Under the pieces are notes generated by a model. That model was not told where the DNA came from, ran no database searches, and was given only the letters and a program-made list of their open reading frames with translations. A stretch of DNA of 64,000 nt, from positions 1 to 64,000 of the forward strand of contig NZ_PDUD01000020.1 of the NCBI RefSeq assembly GCF_002646595.1. Reading direction: 5' to 3'. The position numbers and the translations under genes were made by a program. This document shows, piece by piece, positions 11,901 through 22,128 of the stretch (position 1 is the first letter of the stretch; every line of letters begins with the position of its first letter). This DNA comes from Flavilitoribacter nigricans DSM 23189 = NBRC 102662 (GTDB taxonomy: Bacteria > Bacteroidota > Bacteroidia > Chitinophagales > Saprospiraceae).

Positions 11901-13130
11901 ATCTACACACCGAATGCGAACTACTTCGGTAGCGACAGCTTCGAATACGAGATCTGTGACGCCAATGGCGACTGCGATCAGGCGACGGTGAACGTCACGA
12001 TCAATCCGGTGGACGATACTCCGGCAGCCGGTGACGATGTGGCCAATGTCGATGAAAACGGCACGACCAATATCGATGTGACCAATAACGATGACTTTGG
12101 TGGCGACGGCCCGGCTACGGGAACGATCACCATCGTAGATCCGCCGAACAATGGTGTGGCAACCGTGAATGATAACGGTACGGCCAACGATCCGACGGAT
12201 GATTTCATCGAGTACACTCCGGATCCCAATTTCTACGGAACGGATGAGATCACTTACGAGATCTGCGATGCCAACGGCACCTGCGACCAGGCTACCATTA
12301 GCATTAACGTGAATGCGGTGAACGTCCGCCTGCAGGTGAGAGTATTGCTGCAGGGTGCGCTGCTGGGCACTGGCGGAAGTGTCATGCGCGATGACCTGCG
12401 GTCCGATGGCGTGATCCCGAATACAGAACCTTACGCTGGTCTCGGTTTCGGCCATACCAACGGTGGTGGCGGCGAAACGGTAACCAACCCGGGAACCGTA
12501 TTTGCTGACCTCGGATCTAACTCAATCGTAGACTGGGTATTCGTAGAACTACGCAGTTCTGCCGATCTCACACAGGTGGTTGCTACCCGTGCCGGTCTGG
12601 TACAACGTGACGGTGATGTGGTGGATGTAGACGGTACTTCTCCTCTGCTCTTTACCCAATCTGAGGCGGGATCCTACTACGTAGCGGTCCGTCACCGGAA
12701 TCACCTGGGAACCATGACCAACAACGCGATTGCGCTTTCCGCTACCGGAACTACCGTGGACTTTACGAACGGTTCCCTGAACCTCTGGGATCAGGGCGGC
12801 AGCTACAACGGTCGCGAGCAGGTATCCATCAACGGTGTATTTGCCCTTTGGGCCGGTAATACCAACGCCAATGCTTCGGTCGTATACGCCGGACAGAGCA
12901 ACGATAAGGATCCGATCTTCAACGAGGTGGATCAGGCGCCAGGCAACTTCTTTAAGATCCAGACCTACATCTACAACGGATACTTCCTGGGAGATGTAAA
13001 TATGGATGGCTCCTCCATCTTCGCCGGTCAGAACAATGACGTGGACCCGATCTTCAACAATGTGGACGGTCACCCGGTCAATGTGTTCAAGATCCAGACC
13101 TTTATTATACCTGAACAATTAGCCAAATAA
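8943..13130 (+). CDS. giant secreted repeat protein B
   Basis: A 1395-residue extracellular protein. A signal peptide (TTLLLFLALTIYGQ) is followed by a roughly 180-residue N-terminal module (to about residue 200) shared with protein C, then exactly nine 103-residue Big_9/cadherin-like repeats (residues 202-1128). A C-terminal region ([34 protein letters not shown]) closely matches protein A and ends in two dockerin-like units of about 43 residues. No T9SS sorting domain is seen, so the export route after Sec is unclear. Asp-rich loops in the repeats suggest calcium-stabilised rods. It is probably transcribed with A; an intrinsic terminator lies directly downstream. An adhesin or matrix role is inferred from architecture. 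Confidence 0.85.
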   Translation: MKQITITTLLLFLALTIYGQNQVTYGFIQDPSDPLHITAVAYPNFSSNNVTISTSVFSFLLPEGTVTNPSVDPLPGSGSFVDITGTWVAQRLTPDVYSGIGFDPNDLQGNDVYQVVLQNSPSPPAVSGQAIELFSFDLPADCFGGNVEVLTNDGSIQQAILNNLGANFNNQISVSVDDAPAQDLYFGNDPSTFSYACPLDGAPIANDDIASVDEDAFVEILVLNNDDFGVNGPAIGAITIFASPANGTVTVNDGGTPNDPTDDTITYTPDPDFNGSDSFQYQICDADGDCDEATVSVTVNPINDLPTAVDDVATTDEDVAVLIDVLVNDDFGGDGPSNGAITIFSSPANGTVTVNDGGTPNDPTDDTITYTPNANYNGSDSFEYEICDSNGDCDQATVSITINPVNDLPTAVDDIASVDEDAFVNIPVTANDDFGGDGPALADITIFSSPANGMVTVDNGGTPNDPTDDSVIYTPNANYFGSDSFEYEICDANGDCDQATVNVTINPVNDLPTAVDDVASVDEDAFVNIPVTANDDFGGDGPAIADITIFSSPANGTVTVDDGGTPNDPTDDSVIYTPNANYFGSDSFEYEICDANGDCDQATVSVTINAVNDLPTAVDDVVSVDEDDSVNIPVTANDDFGGDGPALADITIVDSPDFGTVVVDDNGTANDPTDDIVIYTPDPDYFGNDSFTYQMCDANGDCDVGTVNITVDPVNDLPTAVDDVASVDEDAFVNIPVTANDDFGGDGPAIADITIFSSPANGTVTVDDGGTPNDPTDDSVIYTPNANYFGSDSFEYEICDANGDCDQATVSVTINAVNDLPTAVTDNVSVDEDDSVNIPVTANDDFGGDGPALADITIVDSPDFGTVVVDNNGTANDPTDDIVIYTPDPNYFGNDSFTYQMCDANGDCDVGTVNITVDPVNDLPTAVDDVASVDEDAFVNIPVTANDDFGGDGPAIADITIFSSPANGTVTVDDGGTPNDPTDDSVIYTPNANYFGSDSFEYEICDANGDCDQATVNVTINPVDDTPAAGDDVANVDENGTTNIDVTNNDDFGGDGPATGTITIVDPPNNGVATVNDNGTANDPTDDFIEYTPDPNFYGTDEITYEICDANGTCDQATISINVNAVNVRLQVRVLLQGALLGTGGSVMRDDLRSDGVIPNTEPYAGLGFGHTNGGGGETVTNPGTVFADLGSNSIVDWVFVELRSSADLTQVVATRAGLVQRDGDVVDVDGTSPLLFTQSEAGSYYVAVRHRNHLGTMTNNAIALSATGTTVDFTNGSLNLWDQGGSYNGREQVSINGVFALWAGNTNANASVVYAGQSNDKDPIFNEVDQAPGNFFKIQTYIYNGYFLGDVNMDGSSIFAGQNNDVDPIFNNVDGHPVNVFKIQTFIIPEQLAK
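9546..12326 (+). repeat. nine tandem 309-bp repeats in protein B
   Basis: Nine indel-free copies of 103 codons. From copy 3 on, two subtypes appear: one with EDAFVNIP and IFSSPANG (copies 3, 4, 6, 8), the other with EDDSVNIP and IVDSPDFG (copies 5, 7). Copies 5-6 and 7-8 therefore form a 618-bp dimer repeat. Confidence 0.92.
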
Positions 13131-13138
13131 AAATTTTT

Positions 13139-13172
13139 GGAGAGCGAATGAGCTATCATTCGCTCTCCTTTA
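13139..13172 (+). terminator. intrinsic terminator after protein B
   Basis: A perfect 13-bp stem (GGAGAGCGAATGA with its complement) and a GCTA loop end at 13168 and are followed by TTTA. It starts 9 bases after the stop codon of protein B and separates it from protein C. Confidence 0.85.
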
Positions 13173-13194
13173 CACTTTCAAATAACCCACATTT

Positions 13195-16100
13195 ATGTAT
13201 CTACGATATATTTTCCGATTGGTCCTGTTGTTGCCGGCGATACTATTGTTTGGCAACCTCTCCGGTCAGGGCGTTACCTACGGGTTTATACAGGATCCGG
13301 GTGATCCGACACAGATAACGGCCGTAGCCTACCCTGACTTTACCTCTACAAATGTAACGATCTCTACTGCTGTGTTTAGCTTCCTCCTACCCGAAGGAAC
13401 ATTGACGGATCCCTCCATCCCTCCATTGCCCAGCAGCGGGAATTTTGTAAACGTAACGGGTACCTGGGTCGCCCAGGTCCTGACCCCTTCCCTTTACGGA
13501 AGTACCGGCCAGGACCCCAATGACCTCCAGGGCAATGACGTTTACCAGGTTGTACTTCAGAACTCGCCGAGCCCAAGCACGGTTTCCGGCGAACCCATAT
13601 TATTGTTCTCCTTCTCATTACCCAATGATTGTATTGACGGTAGGGTAGAGGTGCTGACCAACAACAGCGCTATTCAGCAGTCGATCATCAATTCTTTGGG
13701 GGCGAACTTCAACAACCAGATGTCGGTCAGTCTTAATGATGCCTCGGCGGTAGACTTTTACGACGGCAATGATCCCGGCAGTTCTTCTTATGCCTGTCCG
13801 TTGATCCAGCTGGAAGCTACGCCGAATGCCGTGGACGATATTGCCAGTACGGATGAGAACGTACCGGTGGATGTCGATGTCCTGGCCAATGATACTTTTG
13901 GCGATGACGGTCCGTCCAATTCTGCGATCACCATTGTCAGCAACGCGGCTAACGGTACCGCCGCTGTCAATGATAATGGTACGCCTACCGATCCGACGGA
14001 CGATTTCATTACCTACACCCCGGCGCTGAACTTTAGCGGAAATGACAGCTTTGTCTACGAGATCTGCGACAGCAACGGCGATTGCGATCAGGCGACCGTA
14101 TCGATCACGGTGAACGATGTCAATGCCTTCCCGGATGCGGTTGATGATGTTGCGGTTACCGATGAAGATATTCCGGTCAATGTCAATGTACTGGCAAACG
14201 ACGATTTTGGTGCGGACGGTCCATCGAATGGAGCGATCAGTATCGTAACCAACGGTGCCAATGGAACGGCCAGCGTGAATACCAATGGTACACCTACCGA
14301 TCCGACGGATGATTTTGTAGTGTATACGCCGAATGCCGATTATAACGGTAGCGATAGTTTTGTCTACGAGATCTGTGACAGCAACGGCGACTGCGACCAG
14401 GCGACGGTCAGCGTAACCATTAATCCGGTGAACGATCTGCCCATCGCGAATGATGACATCGCTTCGGTGGATGAGGATATGTCTGCCGATATCAATGTGC
14501 TGGCCAACGATGACTTCGGTGGCGACGGCCCATCCGTGGGTGCGATCAGCATTTTAACCAATGCCGGCAACGGTACAGCCACCGTTAATAACAACGGCAC
14601 ACCGAACGATCCGACCGATGATTCCATCATTTATACGCCGGCTGCGAATTTCAACGGCAGTGATAGTTTCACCTACCAGATCTGCGATGCCAACGGTGAT
14701 TGCGATCAGGCCACCGTTAACGTAACGGTTGACCCGGTGAACGATCTGCCCATCGCCAATGATGATGTAGCCAATACCAATGAAGACGTTCCGGTAAATG
14801 TGGATGTGCTGGCTAACGATGATTTCGGTGGTGACGGCCCGTCAGTGGGTGCGATTACCGTCGTGACCGACGGAGCCAACGGCACGGCCACGGTAAATAA
14901 CAGTGGCACACCGAACGATCCGACCGATGATTCCATCACCTATACGCCAGATGCGAATTTCACGGGTAATGATAATTTCGAATATCAGATCTGTGACAGT
15001 AACGGAGACTGTGATAACGCTTTGGTTGCCGTGAGCATCGGTGCAGTGAATGACCTGCCCATCGCGAATGATGACGTAGCATCGGTAGACGAGGACATGT
15101 CTACGGATATAAATGTACTGGCGAATGACGATTTCGGTGGCGACGGCCCCTCCGTAGGTTCGATCAGTATCGTGACCAACGGCGGCAACGGCACGGCTAG
15201 CGTCAATAACAACGGTACGCCGAACGATCCGACGGATGATTCCATCATCTATACGCCGGCTGCGAATTTCAACGGCAGCGACAGCTTTACCTACCAGATC
15301 TGTGACGCCAACGGCGATTGTGATCAGGCGACAGTGAGCGTAACGGTCAATCCGGTAAACGATCTGCCGATCGCTAATGATGACGTTGCGAGTACGGACG
15401 AAGATATACCGGTGGATGTAAATGTACTGGCGAATGACGACTTCGGTGGTGACGGTCCCTCCGTGGGCGCGATCACCGTGGTGACCGATGCGGCTAATGG
15501 TACCGCTAGCGTCGATAACAACGGCACACCGAACGACCCGACCGACGACTCCATCGTCTACACCCCGGATGCAAACTTCACGGGTGATGATACTTTCGAG
15601 TATCAGATCTGCGACAGCAATGGCGACTGTGACAATGCTGTGGTTATGGTCAGCGTCGGTGCGGTAAACGATACGCCGACTGCCAATGATGATATCGCAT
15701 CGGTGGACGAGGACATGTCTACGGATATTGATGTACTGGCTAACGACGACTTTGGTGGTGACGGTCCTTCCACGGGCGCGATCAGTATCGTGACCAACGC
15801 CGGCAATGGTACGGCTAGTGTCAACGACAACGGCACGCCGAACGATCCGACCGACGATTCCATCATCTATACACCGGCTGCAAATTTCAACGGTAGTGAC
15901 AGCTTCACCTACCAGATCTGCGACGCCAACGGCGATTGCGATCAGGCTACGGTGAGCGTAACGGTTGATCCGGTGAACGATCTGCCCATTGCGAATGATG
16001 ACGTAGCATCAGTAGACGAGGACATGTCTACGGATATTGATGTACTGGCGAATGACGATTTCGGTGGCGACGGCCCATCCGTAGGAGCGATCAGTATCGT

Positions 16101-19100
16101 GACCAATGGTGTGAACGGTACAGCTAGTGTTGATAATAACGGCACGCCGAACGATCCGACGGATGATTCCATCATTTATACGCCGGCTGCGAATTTCAAC
16201 GGCAGCGACAGCTTTACCTACCAGATCTGCGATGCCAATGGCGATTGCGATCAGGCGACAGTGAGCGTAACGGTTGATCCGGTAAACGATCTGCCCATCG
16301 CTAATGATGACGTTGCGAGTACGGACGAAGATGTACCAGTGGATATCAATGTACTGGCGAATGACGACTTCGGTGGTGACGGCCCGTCCGTGGGCGCGAT
16401 CACCGTGGTGACCGATGCGGCTAATGGTACCGCTAGTGTCGATAACAACGGTACGCCGAACGACCCGACCGACGACTCCATCGTCTACACCCCGGATGCA
16501 AACTTCACGGGTGATGATACTTTCGAGTATCAGATCTGCGATAGCAATGGCGATTGTGACAATGCAATAGTTACGGTTAGCGTCGGTGCGGTAAACGACA
16601 CCCCGACTGCGAATGACGATATCGCATCGGTAGACGAGGACATGTCTACGGATATCGATGTACTGGCGAATGACGATTTCGGTGGTGACGGTCCTTCCAC
16701 AGGCGCGATCAGCATCGTGACCAACGCCGGCAATGGTACGGCTAGTGTCAACGACAACGGCACGCCGAACGATCCGACCGACGATTCCATCATCTATACA
16801 CCGGCTGCGAATTTCAACGGCAGCGATAGTTTCACCTACCAGATCTGCGATGCCAACGGTGATTGCGATCAGGCCACGGTGAACGTAACGGTTGACCCGG
16901 TGAACGATCTGCCCATCGCGAATGATGACGTAGCATCGGTAGACGAGGATATGTCCACGGATATCAATGTACTGGCGAATGATGATTTCGGTGGCGACGG
17001 CCCCTCCGTAGGTGCGATCAGTATCGTGACCAACGGCGGCAACGGCACGGCCACCGTCAATAACAACGGCACGCCGAATGATCCGACGGATGATTCCATC
17101 ATTTATACGCCGGCTGCGAATTTCAACGGCAGTGACAGCTTTACCTACCAGATCTGCGACGCCAATGGCGATTGCGATCAGGCTACAGTGAGTGTTACGA
17201 TCAATCCGGTGAATGATCTACCCATCGCCAACGATGATGTAGCCAGCACGGATGAAGATATCCCGGTGGCTATTGATGTACTGGCGAATGATGACTTCGG
17301 TGGCGACGGCCCGTCCGTGGGCGCGATTACCGTGGTAACCGATGCGGCTAATGGTACCGCTAGTGTTGATGATAACGGTACGCCGAATGATCCGACGGAC
17401 GACTCCATCGTCTACACCCCGGATGCGAACTTCACAGGTGACGATACTTTCGAGTACCAGATCTGCGACAGCAATGGCGATTGTGACAATGCATTTGTAA
17501 TGGTGAATGTCGGTGCGGTGAACGATACGCCGACGGCTAATCCAGATGTTGCTTCGGTAAACGAGGATATGTCTACGGATATCGATGTACTGGCCAACGA
17601 CGATTTCGGTGGTGACGGTCCTTCCATGGGCGCGATCAGTATCGTCAGCAACGGTGGCAACGGTACGGCCAGTGTGAATGACAATGGCACGCCGAACGAT
17701 CCGACGGATGATTCCATTACCTACACGCCAGATGCGAATTTCAACGGCAACGACAGCTTCACCTACCAGATCTGCGACGCCAACGGCGATTGCGATCAGG
17801 CCACGGTAAGCGTAACGGTTGATCCGGTGAATGACCTGCCGACGGCCAATGCGGATGTTGCTTCGGTGAACGAAGATATGTCCACGGATATCGATGTACT
17901 GGCCAACGACGACTTCGGTGGTGACGGTCCGTCCATGGGCGCGATCAGCATCGTCAGCAACGGCGGCAATGGTACGGCCAGTGTGAATAACAACGGCACG
18001 CCGAACGATCCGACGGATGACTTCATTACCTACACGCCAGATGCGAATTTCAACGGCAGTGACAGCTTCACCTACCAGATCTGCGACGCCAACGGCGATT
18101 GCGATCAGGCGACAGTAAGCGTAACGGTTGATCCGGTGAATGATCTGCCAACGGCCGTAGACGATATGGCTACGACGGATGAAGATACTCCGGTGAGCAT
18201 CAATGTAGTAGCAAATGACGACTTCGGTGGTGAAGGCCCGGCTACGGGTGCGATTTCCATCGTCAGCAACGGAGCCAACGGTACGGCCACCGTGGATAAC
18301 AACGGTACGCCGAATGATCCGACGGATGACTTTATCGTGTATACTCCAAACTTCGGTTTCATCGGCTTCGATTACGTTACCTACGAGATCTGCGATGCCA
18401 ATGGCGATTGCGATCAGGCTACCGTTACGGTAGAAGTGGAGGCCGTCAATGTCGGTGGCGATCTACAGCCGAGAACCCCCGGTTTCTGGAAAAACTGGAG
18501 TAGCTGCTCCGGTGGTAACGAACAGGGTGATGACCGCGAAAAGTATCCGATGTTGGATGAAATTCTGGATGATCCCGGCATCAGCTGGTGCGGTTTTGAA
18601 CTGACCAGCTGTGAAGATGCGGCGAATATTCTGGATCAGCGCGAACTGGAAAGAGGCCGCAAACAGGCAAGTGATCCTGCCTATACCCTGGCTATGCACC
18701 TGCTGGCTGCCCAGTTGAACTTTGCTGCCGGTGCCGAAACCTGTCCGGAAGCGGTGGATGCCGCAGAGGCCGGAGTTGCCCTACTGTGTGAGATCGGTTT
18801 CGACGGAACTGGAAAATACCTCAAACCACACGATGCCCTGTACGATGTAGCGGTTTGTCTGGCCAAATGTCTGGACAGTTACAACAACGGCATACTGTGT
18901 AATGATGACACGGCCGACTGTGGCAGTTGCAACGGTACCCTGCTCATCAGTAACATCGGACAGCGGAGCAGTACGGATTCCCGGATCTTTGACGAGCAAA
19001 CGGAAATTCGGGCATACCCGAACCCAACGTCTACCCAGATCACTTTTGATTTCACCATTCAGGAAGAAGTTTCCAATGCTACCCTGGATATCTTCAATCT

Positions 19101-19260
19101 GATGGGAGATCGGATCCAACGTGTTTTCGATGCAGAAGTGACCAAAGGATTACAGACAACAGTCAATTTCAACGTAGCAGACCTTCCCGCCGGTACGTAC
19201 ATTTACCTGCTTACTTCGGGTGAAAGGACTTACCAGGGAAAGTTGATTGTAATTGATTAG
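13195..19260 (+). CDS. giant T9SS-secreted repeat protein C
   Basis: A 2021-residue surface or secreted protein. An N-terminal signal sequence ([17 protein letters not shown]) precedes the same N-terminal module as in protein B (to about residue 208). Fifteen Big_9/cadherin-like repeats of exactly 103 residues occupy residues 209-1753. Next comes a Cys-rich segment opening with RTPGFWKNW, and finally a type IX secretion C-terminal sorting domain ([13 protein letters not shown], ending GKLIVID), which implies export by the Por/Gld/Spr machinery and attachment or release at the surface. The adjacent terminators at 13139 and 19332 suggest it is transcribed as its own unit. Likely a long calcium-dependent adhesin; the ligand is unknown. 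Confidence 0.88.
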   Translation: MYLRYIFRLVLLLPAILLFGNLSGQGVTYGFIQDPGDPTQITAVAYPDFTSTNVTISTAVFSFLLPEGTLTDPSIPPLPSSGNFVNVTGTWVAQVLTPSLYGSTGQDPNDLQGNDVYQVVLQNSPSPSTVSGEPILLFSFSLPNDCIDGRVEVLTNNSAIQQSIINSLGANFNNQMSVSLNDASAVDFYDGNDPGSSSYACPLIQLEATPNAVDDIASTDENVPVDVDVLANDTFGDDGPSNSAITIVSNAANGTAAVNDNGTPTDPTDDFITYTPALNFSGNDSFVYEICDSNGDCDQATVSITVNDVNAFPDAVDDVAVTDEDIPVNVNVLANDDFGADGPSNGAISIVTNGANGTASVNTNGTPTDPTDDFVVYTPNADYNGSDSFVYEICDSNGDCDQATVSVTINPVNDLPIANDDIASVDEDMSADINVLANDDFGGDGPSVGAISILTNAGNGTATVNNNGTPNDPTDDSIIYTPAANFNGSDSFTYQICDANGDCDQATVNVTVDPVNDLPIANDDVANTNEDVPVNVDVLANDDFGGDGPSVGAITVVTDGANGTATVNNSGTPNDPTDDSITYTPDANFTGNDNFEYQICDSNGDCDNALVAVSIGAVNDLPIANDDVASVDEDMSTDINVLANDDFGGDGPSVGSISIVTNGGNGTASVNNNGTPNDPTDDSIIYTPAANFNGSDSFTYQICDANGDCDQATVSVTVNPVNDLPIANDDVASTDEDIPVDVNVLANDDFGGDGPSVGAITVVTDAANGTASVDNNGTPNDPTDDSIVYTPDANFTGDDTFEYQICDSNGDCDNAVVMVSVGAVNDTPTANDDIASVDEDMSTDIDVLANDDFGGDGPSTGAISIVTNAGNGTASVNDNGTPNDPTDDSIIYTPAANFNGSDSFTYQICDANGDCDQATVSVTVDPVNDLPIANDDVASVDEDMSTDIDVLANDDFGGDGPSVGAISIVTNGVNGTASVDNNGTPNDPTDDSIIYTPAANFNGSDSFTYQICDANGDCDQATVSVTVDPVNDLPIANDDVASTDEDVPVDINVLANDDFGGDGPSVGAITVVTDAANGTASVDNNGTPNDPTDDSIVYTPDANFTGDDTFEYQICDSNGDCDNAIVTVSVGAVNDTPTANDDIASVDEDMSTDIDVLANDDFGGDGPSTGAISIVTNAGNGTASVNDNGTPNDPTDDSIIYTPAANFNGSDSFTYQICDANGDCDQATVNVTVDPVNDLPIANDDVASVDEDMSTDINVLANDDFGGDGPSVGAISIVTNGGNGTATVNNNGTPNDPTDDSIIYTPAANFNGSDSFTYQICDANGDCDQATVSVTINPVNDLPIANDDVASTDEDIPVAIDVLANDDFGGDGPSVGAITVVTDAANGTASVDDNGTPNDPTDDSIVYTPDANFTGDDTFEYQICDSNGDCDNAFVMVNVGAVNDTPTANPDVASVNEDMSTDIDVLANDDFGGDGPSMGAISIVSNGGNGTASVNDNGTPNDPTDDSITYTPDANFNGNDSFTYQICDANGDCDQATVSVTVDPVNDLPTANADVASVNEDMSTDIDVLANDDFGGDGPSMGAISIVSNGGNGTASVNNNGTPNDPTDDFITYTPDANFNGSDSFTYQICDANGDCDQATVSVTVDPVNDLPTAVDDMATTDEDTPVSINVVANDDFGGEGPATGAISIVSNGANGTATVDNNGTPNDPTDDFIVYTPNFGFIGFDYVTYEICDANGDCDQATVTVEVEAVNVGGDLQPRTPGFWKNWSSCSGGNEQGDDREKYPMLDEILDDPGISWCGFELTSCEDAANILDQRELERGRKQASDPAYTLAMHLLAAQLNFAAGAETCPEAVDAAEAGVALLCEIGFDGTGKYLKPHDALYDVAVCLAKCLDSYNNGILCNDDTADCGSCNGTLLISNIGQRSSTDSRIFDEQTEIRAYPNPTSTQITFDFTIQEEVSNATLDIFNLMGDRIQRVFDAEVTKGLQTTVNFNVADLPAGTYIYLLTSGERTYQGKLIVID
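13819..18453 (+). repeat. fifteen tandem 309-bp repeats in protein C
   Basis: Fifteen in-frame copies without a single length change. Subtype M has EDMSTDI; subtype P has EDxPV and ends [13 protein letters not shown]. Copies 7-9 (15673-16599) and 10-12 (16600-17526) have the same M-M-P order and are nearly identical, forming a 927-bp higher-order tandem duplication. Confidence 0.93.
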
Positions 19261-19331
19261 ATCTGATTGAGTTACTAGACCTCAAAGCGCAAGTGGCTAC
19301 TTGCTTTAATTAACCAATTGGAAATTTTTAC

Positions 19332-19371
19332 GGCGGGTGAACGGGAGGTATCGTTCACCTGCCTATTTTTT
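19332..19371 (+). terminator. intrinsic terminator after protein C
   Basis: An 11-bp stem (GGCGGGTGAAC with GTTCACCTGCC, one G-U pair) and a 10-base loop are followed by TATTTTTT. Confidence 0.85.
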
Positions 19372-19421
19372 ATACCATCAGAACCATGGATGGGTACGAT
19401 GTGCCGGTAAGTAACCGGTAG

Positions 19422-20069
19422 CTATTCTTCGGGTAATTTGATCTTCATCCTTTGCAGCAGCCAGAAAGACCTGCGCAGAAAATTCCCGCAATCATTACTT
19501 CGGCAGTCAAAATCCAGCGTTACTTTCCTACCATCAATACTGGTAATTGCCAGCAGGCGCTGGAGATTCTGATTATCGTATCGACGGTATTTTTTTATCT
19601 CCCATCCCAGCACAATGAAATCGTGCCCATCCACTTTTTCAAATTGCCGGTACACCCAGGTCGGGTATTCAAAGTAGAGACCATTGACGTACTTCATCTG
19701 GGCGCTCATTTCCGGGAAATCGATCTTAAAAGCAGTATCGCACTGGGCTCTTTCCGCCTGGATAAGGGTAACCTGCATATTGGAATCCGGCTGGGTATAC
19801 TTCCAGCTTTTCTCCTGGAGTAATGGAAATTCGCGATTGCTGAGCCGCACTTTGCGTTGGTGGCAACATTCGCAATCCAGTTCGTGGGTCCACTGACTAA
19901 TGGTATCGAAATAAACAGATTTGCGAAGATGGAATTCTCCCAGATCGTGGTGCAGCGGCAGGACCTCGTATTCGATGGTCCGGGTATTACACGCCGCCAG
20001 ACCAGCCAGGATCAGAAAAAGTGCCGACCACAGCACGGTATTGTATCCGATTTCAACGCTCTTGCCCAT
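19422..20069 (-). CDS. hypothetical lipoprotein
   Basis: A 215-residue protein I do not recognise. It begins with a short polar segment, then a hydrophobic stretch ending in the lipobox LAAC (ALFLILAGLAAC), so it is predicted to be a lipid-anchored envelope protein. The mature part has a CxCC cluster (DCECCHQRK) near residue 67 and a late CRSNDC pair, which could bind a metal or form disulfides. It converges on protein C, with the terminator at 19332 between them. No operon partner is evident. Confidence 0.7.
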   Translation of the reverse strand: MGKSVEIGYNTVLWSALFLILAGLAACNTRTIEYEVLPLHHDLGEFHLRKSVYFDTISQWTHELDCECCHQRKVRLSNREFPLLQEKSWKYTQPDSNMQVTLIQAERAQCDTAFKIDFPEMSAQMKYVNGLYFEYPTWVYRQFEKVDGHDFIVLGWEIKKYRRYDNQNLQRLLAITSIDGRKVTLDFDCRSNDCGNFLRRSFWLLQRMKIKLPEE

Positions 20070-20197
20070 CCCGTCCGAAAATCATAACATCAATAAATCA
20101 GGTCATTTAACCTCTTCTGGAAAGCGGCAGTAAGTAGGGCGCATCGACACCAGCGGACGCAGGCTCCCTACTCACTCCCTGTAAATTGATCGGTAGC

Positions 20198-21994
20198 TTA
20201 GTTGATATCCATTTGGGTGCGTAATTTTTTCCACACACTGAACAAAAAGGCACCACCGCCCAGGGCCACTACGGAAGCAATGATGGCCGAAGTGGTCTCG
20301 CCGTAGATCCAGAACCCGGTTGCGAAAAGAGCACCGTAAACCGTAATACACCCCACGAACATACACAGGATCTCCAGCGGTAGCTGTCCGTTTACTTCCG
20401 GTAAGCTGACGCCCTGGGCTTTCGCCTGGTCAACAACGTGGTTCCAGCCGGGACCAGCCGGTTTGATCAGTCGGTAGAAATCAAACAACTTCTCCGTATG
20501 GGTAGTCGGGGTCAGGTAAGTGGAAGCGATCCAGATACCGGTGGTCAGCGCCGCGCCCAGTATGGTTTTTTGCCAATCCTCCAGCGGGAAAAAGCCAATT
20601 CGATCGTGCAGGAAGGTGAAATAACCCGCAATAAATATGGAGCTCACCATAGCGATGATCTCGGTGTAGGCGTTGATGCGCCACCAGAACCAACGGAGAA
20701 TGTAGATCAGACCCGTACCGGCTCCCAGAAGCAGCAGCAAATTGAAGGCCTGGGTCGCATCGGTCAGCACCAGTCCCAGTCCAACCCCGAGGATCATGGT
20801 CAGCAAAGTGATCCAGCGTCCGGTAGACACCAGTTGCTTTTCACTGGCATCCGGGTTGATGAAACGCTGGTAAAAGTCGTTCACCAGGTAGGAAGCACCC
20901 AGGTTGAGCTGGGTGGATATGGTAGACATAAAAGCCGCGATCAGCGAAGCGGCTACCAGCCCCAACAGGCCGGATGGCAATAAGGTCAGCATAGCGGGGT
21001 AGGCAACGTCGTGTCCCAGCTTATCGTCCGAAAGGGTCGGGAAAGCTGCCTGAATATCACTGAGCTCCGGGAAGACGACGATAGATGCCAGAGCGATCAG
21101 GATCCAGGGCCAGGGGCGCAGTGCGTAGTGCGCCACGTTGAAAAACAGGGTAGCCTGAATGGCGCCTTTTTCCGATTTGGCGGAAAACATCCGCTGGGCT
21201 ATATATCCGCCACCACCGGGTTCAGAACCGGGGTAGTAAGATGCCCACCACTGGACGGCCAGCGGCACCAGAATAACCGGCACCCAAACCGAGGGGTTGG
21301 AGAAATCGGGAAGCAGACTTAGTTTACTGCTGACCTCGGCGTGGGTAAAGAGCCCGTCGAGACCACCGACTTCCGGTAAATTTACGAGATAAATACAGGC
21401 CCAGATGGAGCCGATCATGGCCAGGACGAACTGCACAAAGTCCGTAATGATCACCGCTTTCAGTCCTCCGATCACACTGTAGGCCAAAGTGATCGAACCG
21501 GCGATCAGCAGCGTTTGCCAACCCGGCCACCCGAGCATGATCTGACCGAATTTGACGGCTGCCAGCGAAACGGTACCCATCACCAGTACATTGAAAATAA
21601 GACCCAGGTAAAGTGCGCGAAAGCCCCGTAGAAAGGCGGCCGGTTTGCCGCTGTAGCGCAATTCGTAAAATTCGATATCCGTCATGACACCGGAGCGCCG
21701 CCAGAGCTTGGCGAAGACGAACACCGTCAGCATACCCGTCAGCAGGAAGGCCCACCAGCCCCAGTTGCCGGCCACCCCGTTCTCCCGCACCAGACCGGTA
21801 ACGAGATTGGGCGTATCGGAAGAGAAAGTCGTGGCTACCATGGACACCCCCAGCAACCACCAGGGCATGTTCCGCCCGGAAAGAAAAAATTCAGAAGCGC
21901 TGGAACCGGCCCTCCGGGAAACGATTAATCCGACGGCCAGGGAAACGGCAAAAAAGGCAATGATGATCGACCAATCTAAGCTGGAAAAATTCAT
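20198..21994 (-). CDS. sodium:solute symporter (SSS family)
   Basis: Inner-membrane Na+-coupled symporter of the SSS/SLC5 family; the substrate is unknown. The start at 21994 gives 598 residues beginning MNFSSLDWSIIIAFFAVSLA, directly in the first membrane helix; an upstream in-frame extension to 22159 would run through the mutS promoter and is unlikely. About 13 or more hydrophobic helices are visible, with the family-typical loop SGRNMPWWLLGVSM after helix 1 and the SLIAAFMSTISTQLN region in the middle. The long C-terminal tail (EKLFDFYRLIKPAGPGW) is usual in Bacteroidota members. It is divergent from mutS, with an operator-like double palindrome between them. Confidence 0.92.
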   Translation of the reverse strand: MNFSSLDWSIIIAFFAVSLAVGLIVSRRAGSSASEFFLSGRNMPWWLLGVSMVATTFSSDTPNLVTGLVRENGVAGNWGWWAFLLTGMLTVFVFAKLWRRSGVMTDIEFYELRYSGKPAAFLRGFRALYLGLIFNVLVMGTVSLAAVKFGQIMLGWPGWQTLLIAGSITLAYSVIGGLKAVIITDFVQFVLAMIGSIWACIYLVNLPEVGGLDGLFTHAEVSSKLSLLPDFSNPSVWVPVILVPLAVQWWASYYPGSEPGGGGYIAQRMFSAKSEKGAIQATLFFNVAHYALRPWPWILIALASIVVFPELSDIQAAFPTLSDDKLGHDVAYPAMLTLLPSGLLGLVAASLIAAFMSTISTQLNLGASYLVNDFYQRFINPDASEKQLVSTGRWITLLTMILGVGLGLVLTDATQAFNLLLLLGAGTGLIYILRWFWWRINAYTEIIAMVSSIFIAGYFTFLHDRIGFFPLEDWQKTILGAALTTGIWIASTYLTPTTHTEKLFDFYRLIKPAGPGWNHVVDQAKAQGVSLPEVNGQLPLEILCMFVGCITVYGALFATGFWIYGETTSAIIASVVALGGGAFLFSVWKKLRTQMDIN

Positions 21995-22023
21995 ATGGGT
22001 TCTGTGTTTATTCGGGCTAATAT

Positions 22024-22055
22024 AGTGGTTCTGCCACTTAAGTGGTCCTGCCACT
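22024..22055. promoter_or_regulatory. tandem palindromes, possible operator
   Basis: Two copies of AGTGG-N5-CCACT lie at 22024-22038 and 22041-22055, centres 17 bp apart; their junction is the perfect palindrome CCACTTAAGTGG. They sit 30 bp upstream of the symporter start and just before the mutS -33 box. A binding site for a dimeric regulator of the symporter is plausible; a small hairpin repeat is the alternative. Confidence 0.5.
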
Positions 22056-22063
22056 AAAAAAAA

Positions 22064-22094
22064 TTGTGAGATTAGTGCTGAGCCTCTATCTTTG
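22064..22094 (+). promoter_or_regulatory. mutS-dapB promoter
   Basis: TTG at 22064-22066, a 20-base spacer and TATCTTTG at 22087-22094: a full match to the Bacteroidota consensus TTG-N19-21-TAnnTTTG. The mutS ATG lies 34 bases downstream. Confidence 0.8.
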
Positions 22095-22128
22095 CTCATG
22101 CCCAAAACAGACTTAATTTTATCGATAC

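Noticed and set aside
9546-18453. Regular repeats considered as CRISPR or satellite DNA
   Set aside because: The period is 309 bp, in frame, with domain-like protein repeats and no unique spacers.
20133-20172. AGTAGGG/CCCTACT hairpin downstream of the symporter
   Set aside because: A short stem with a 26-base loop and no U-tract; too weak to call a terminator.
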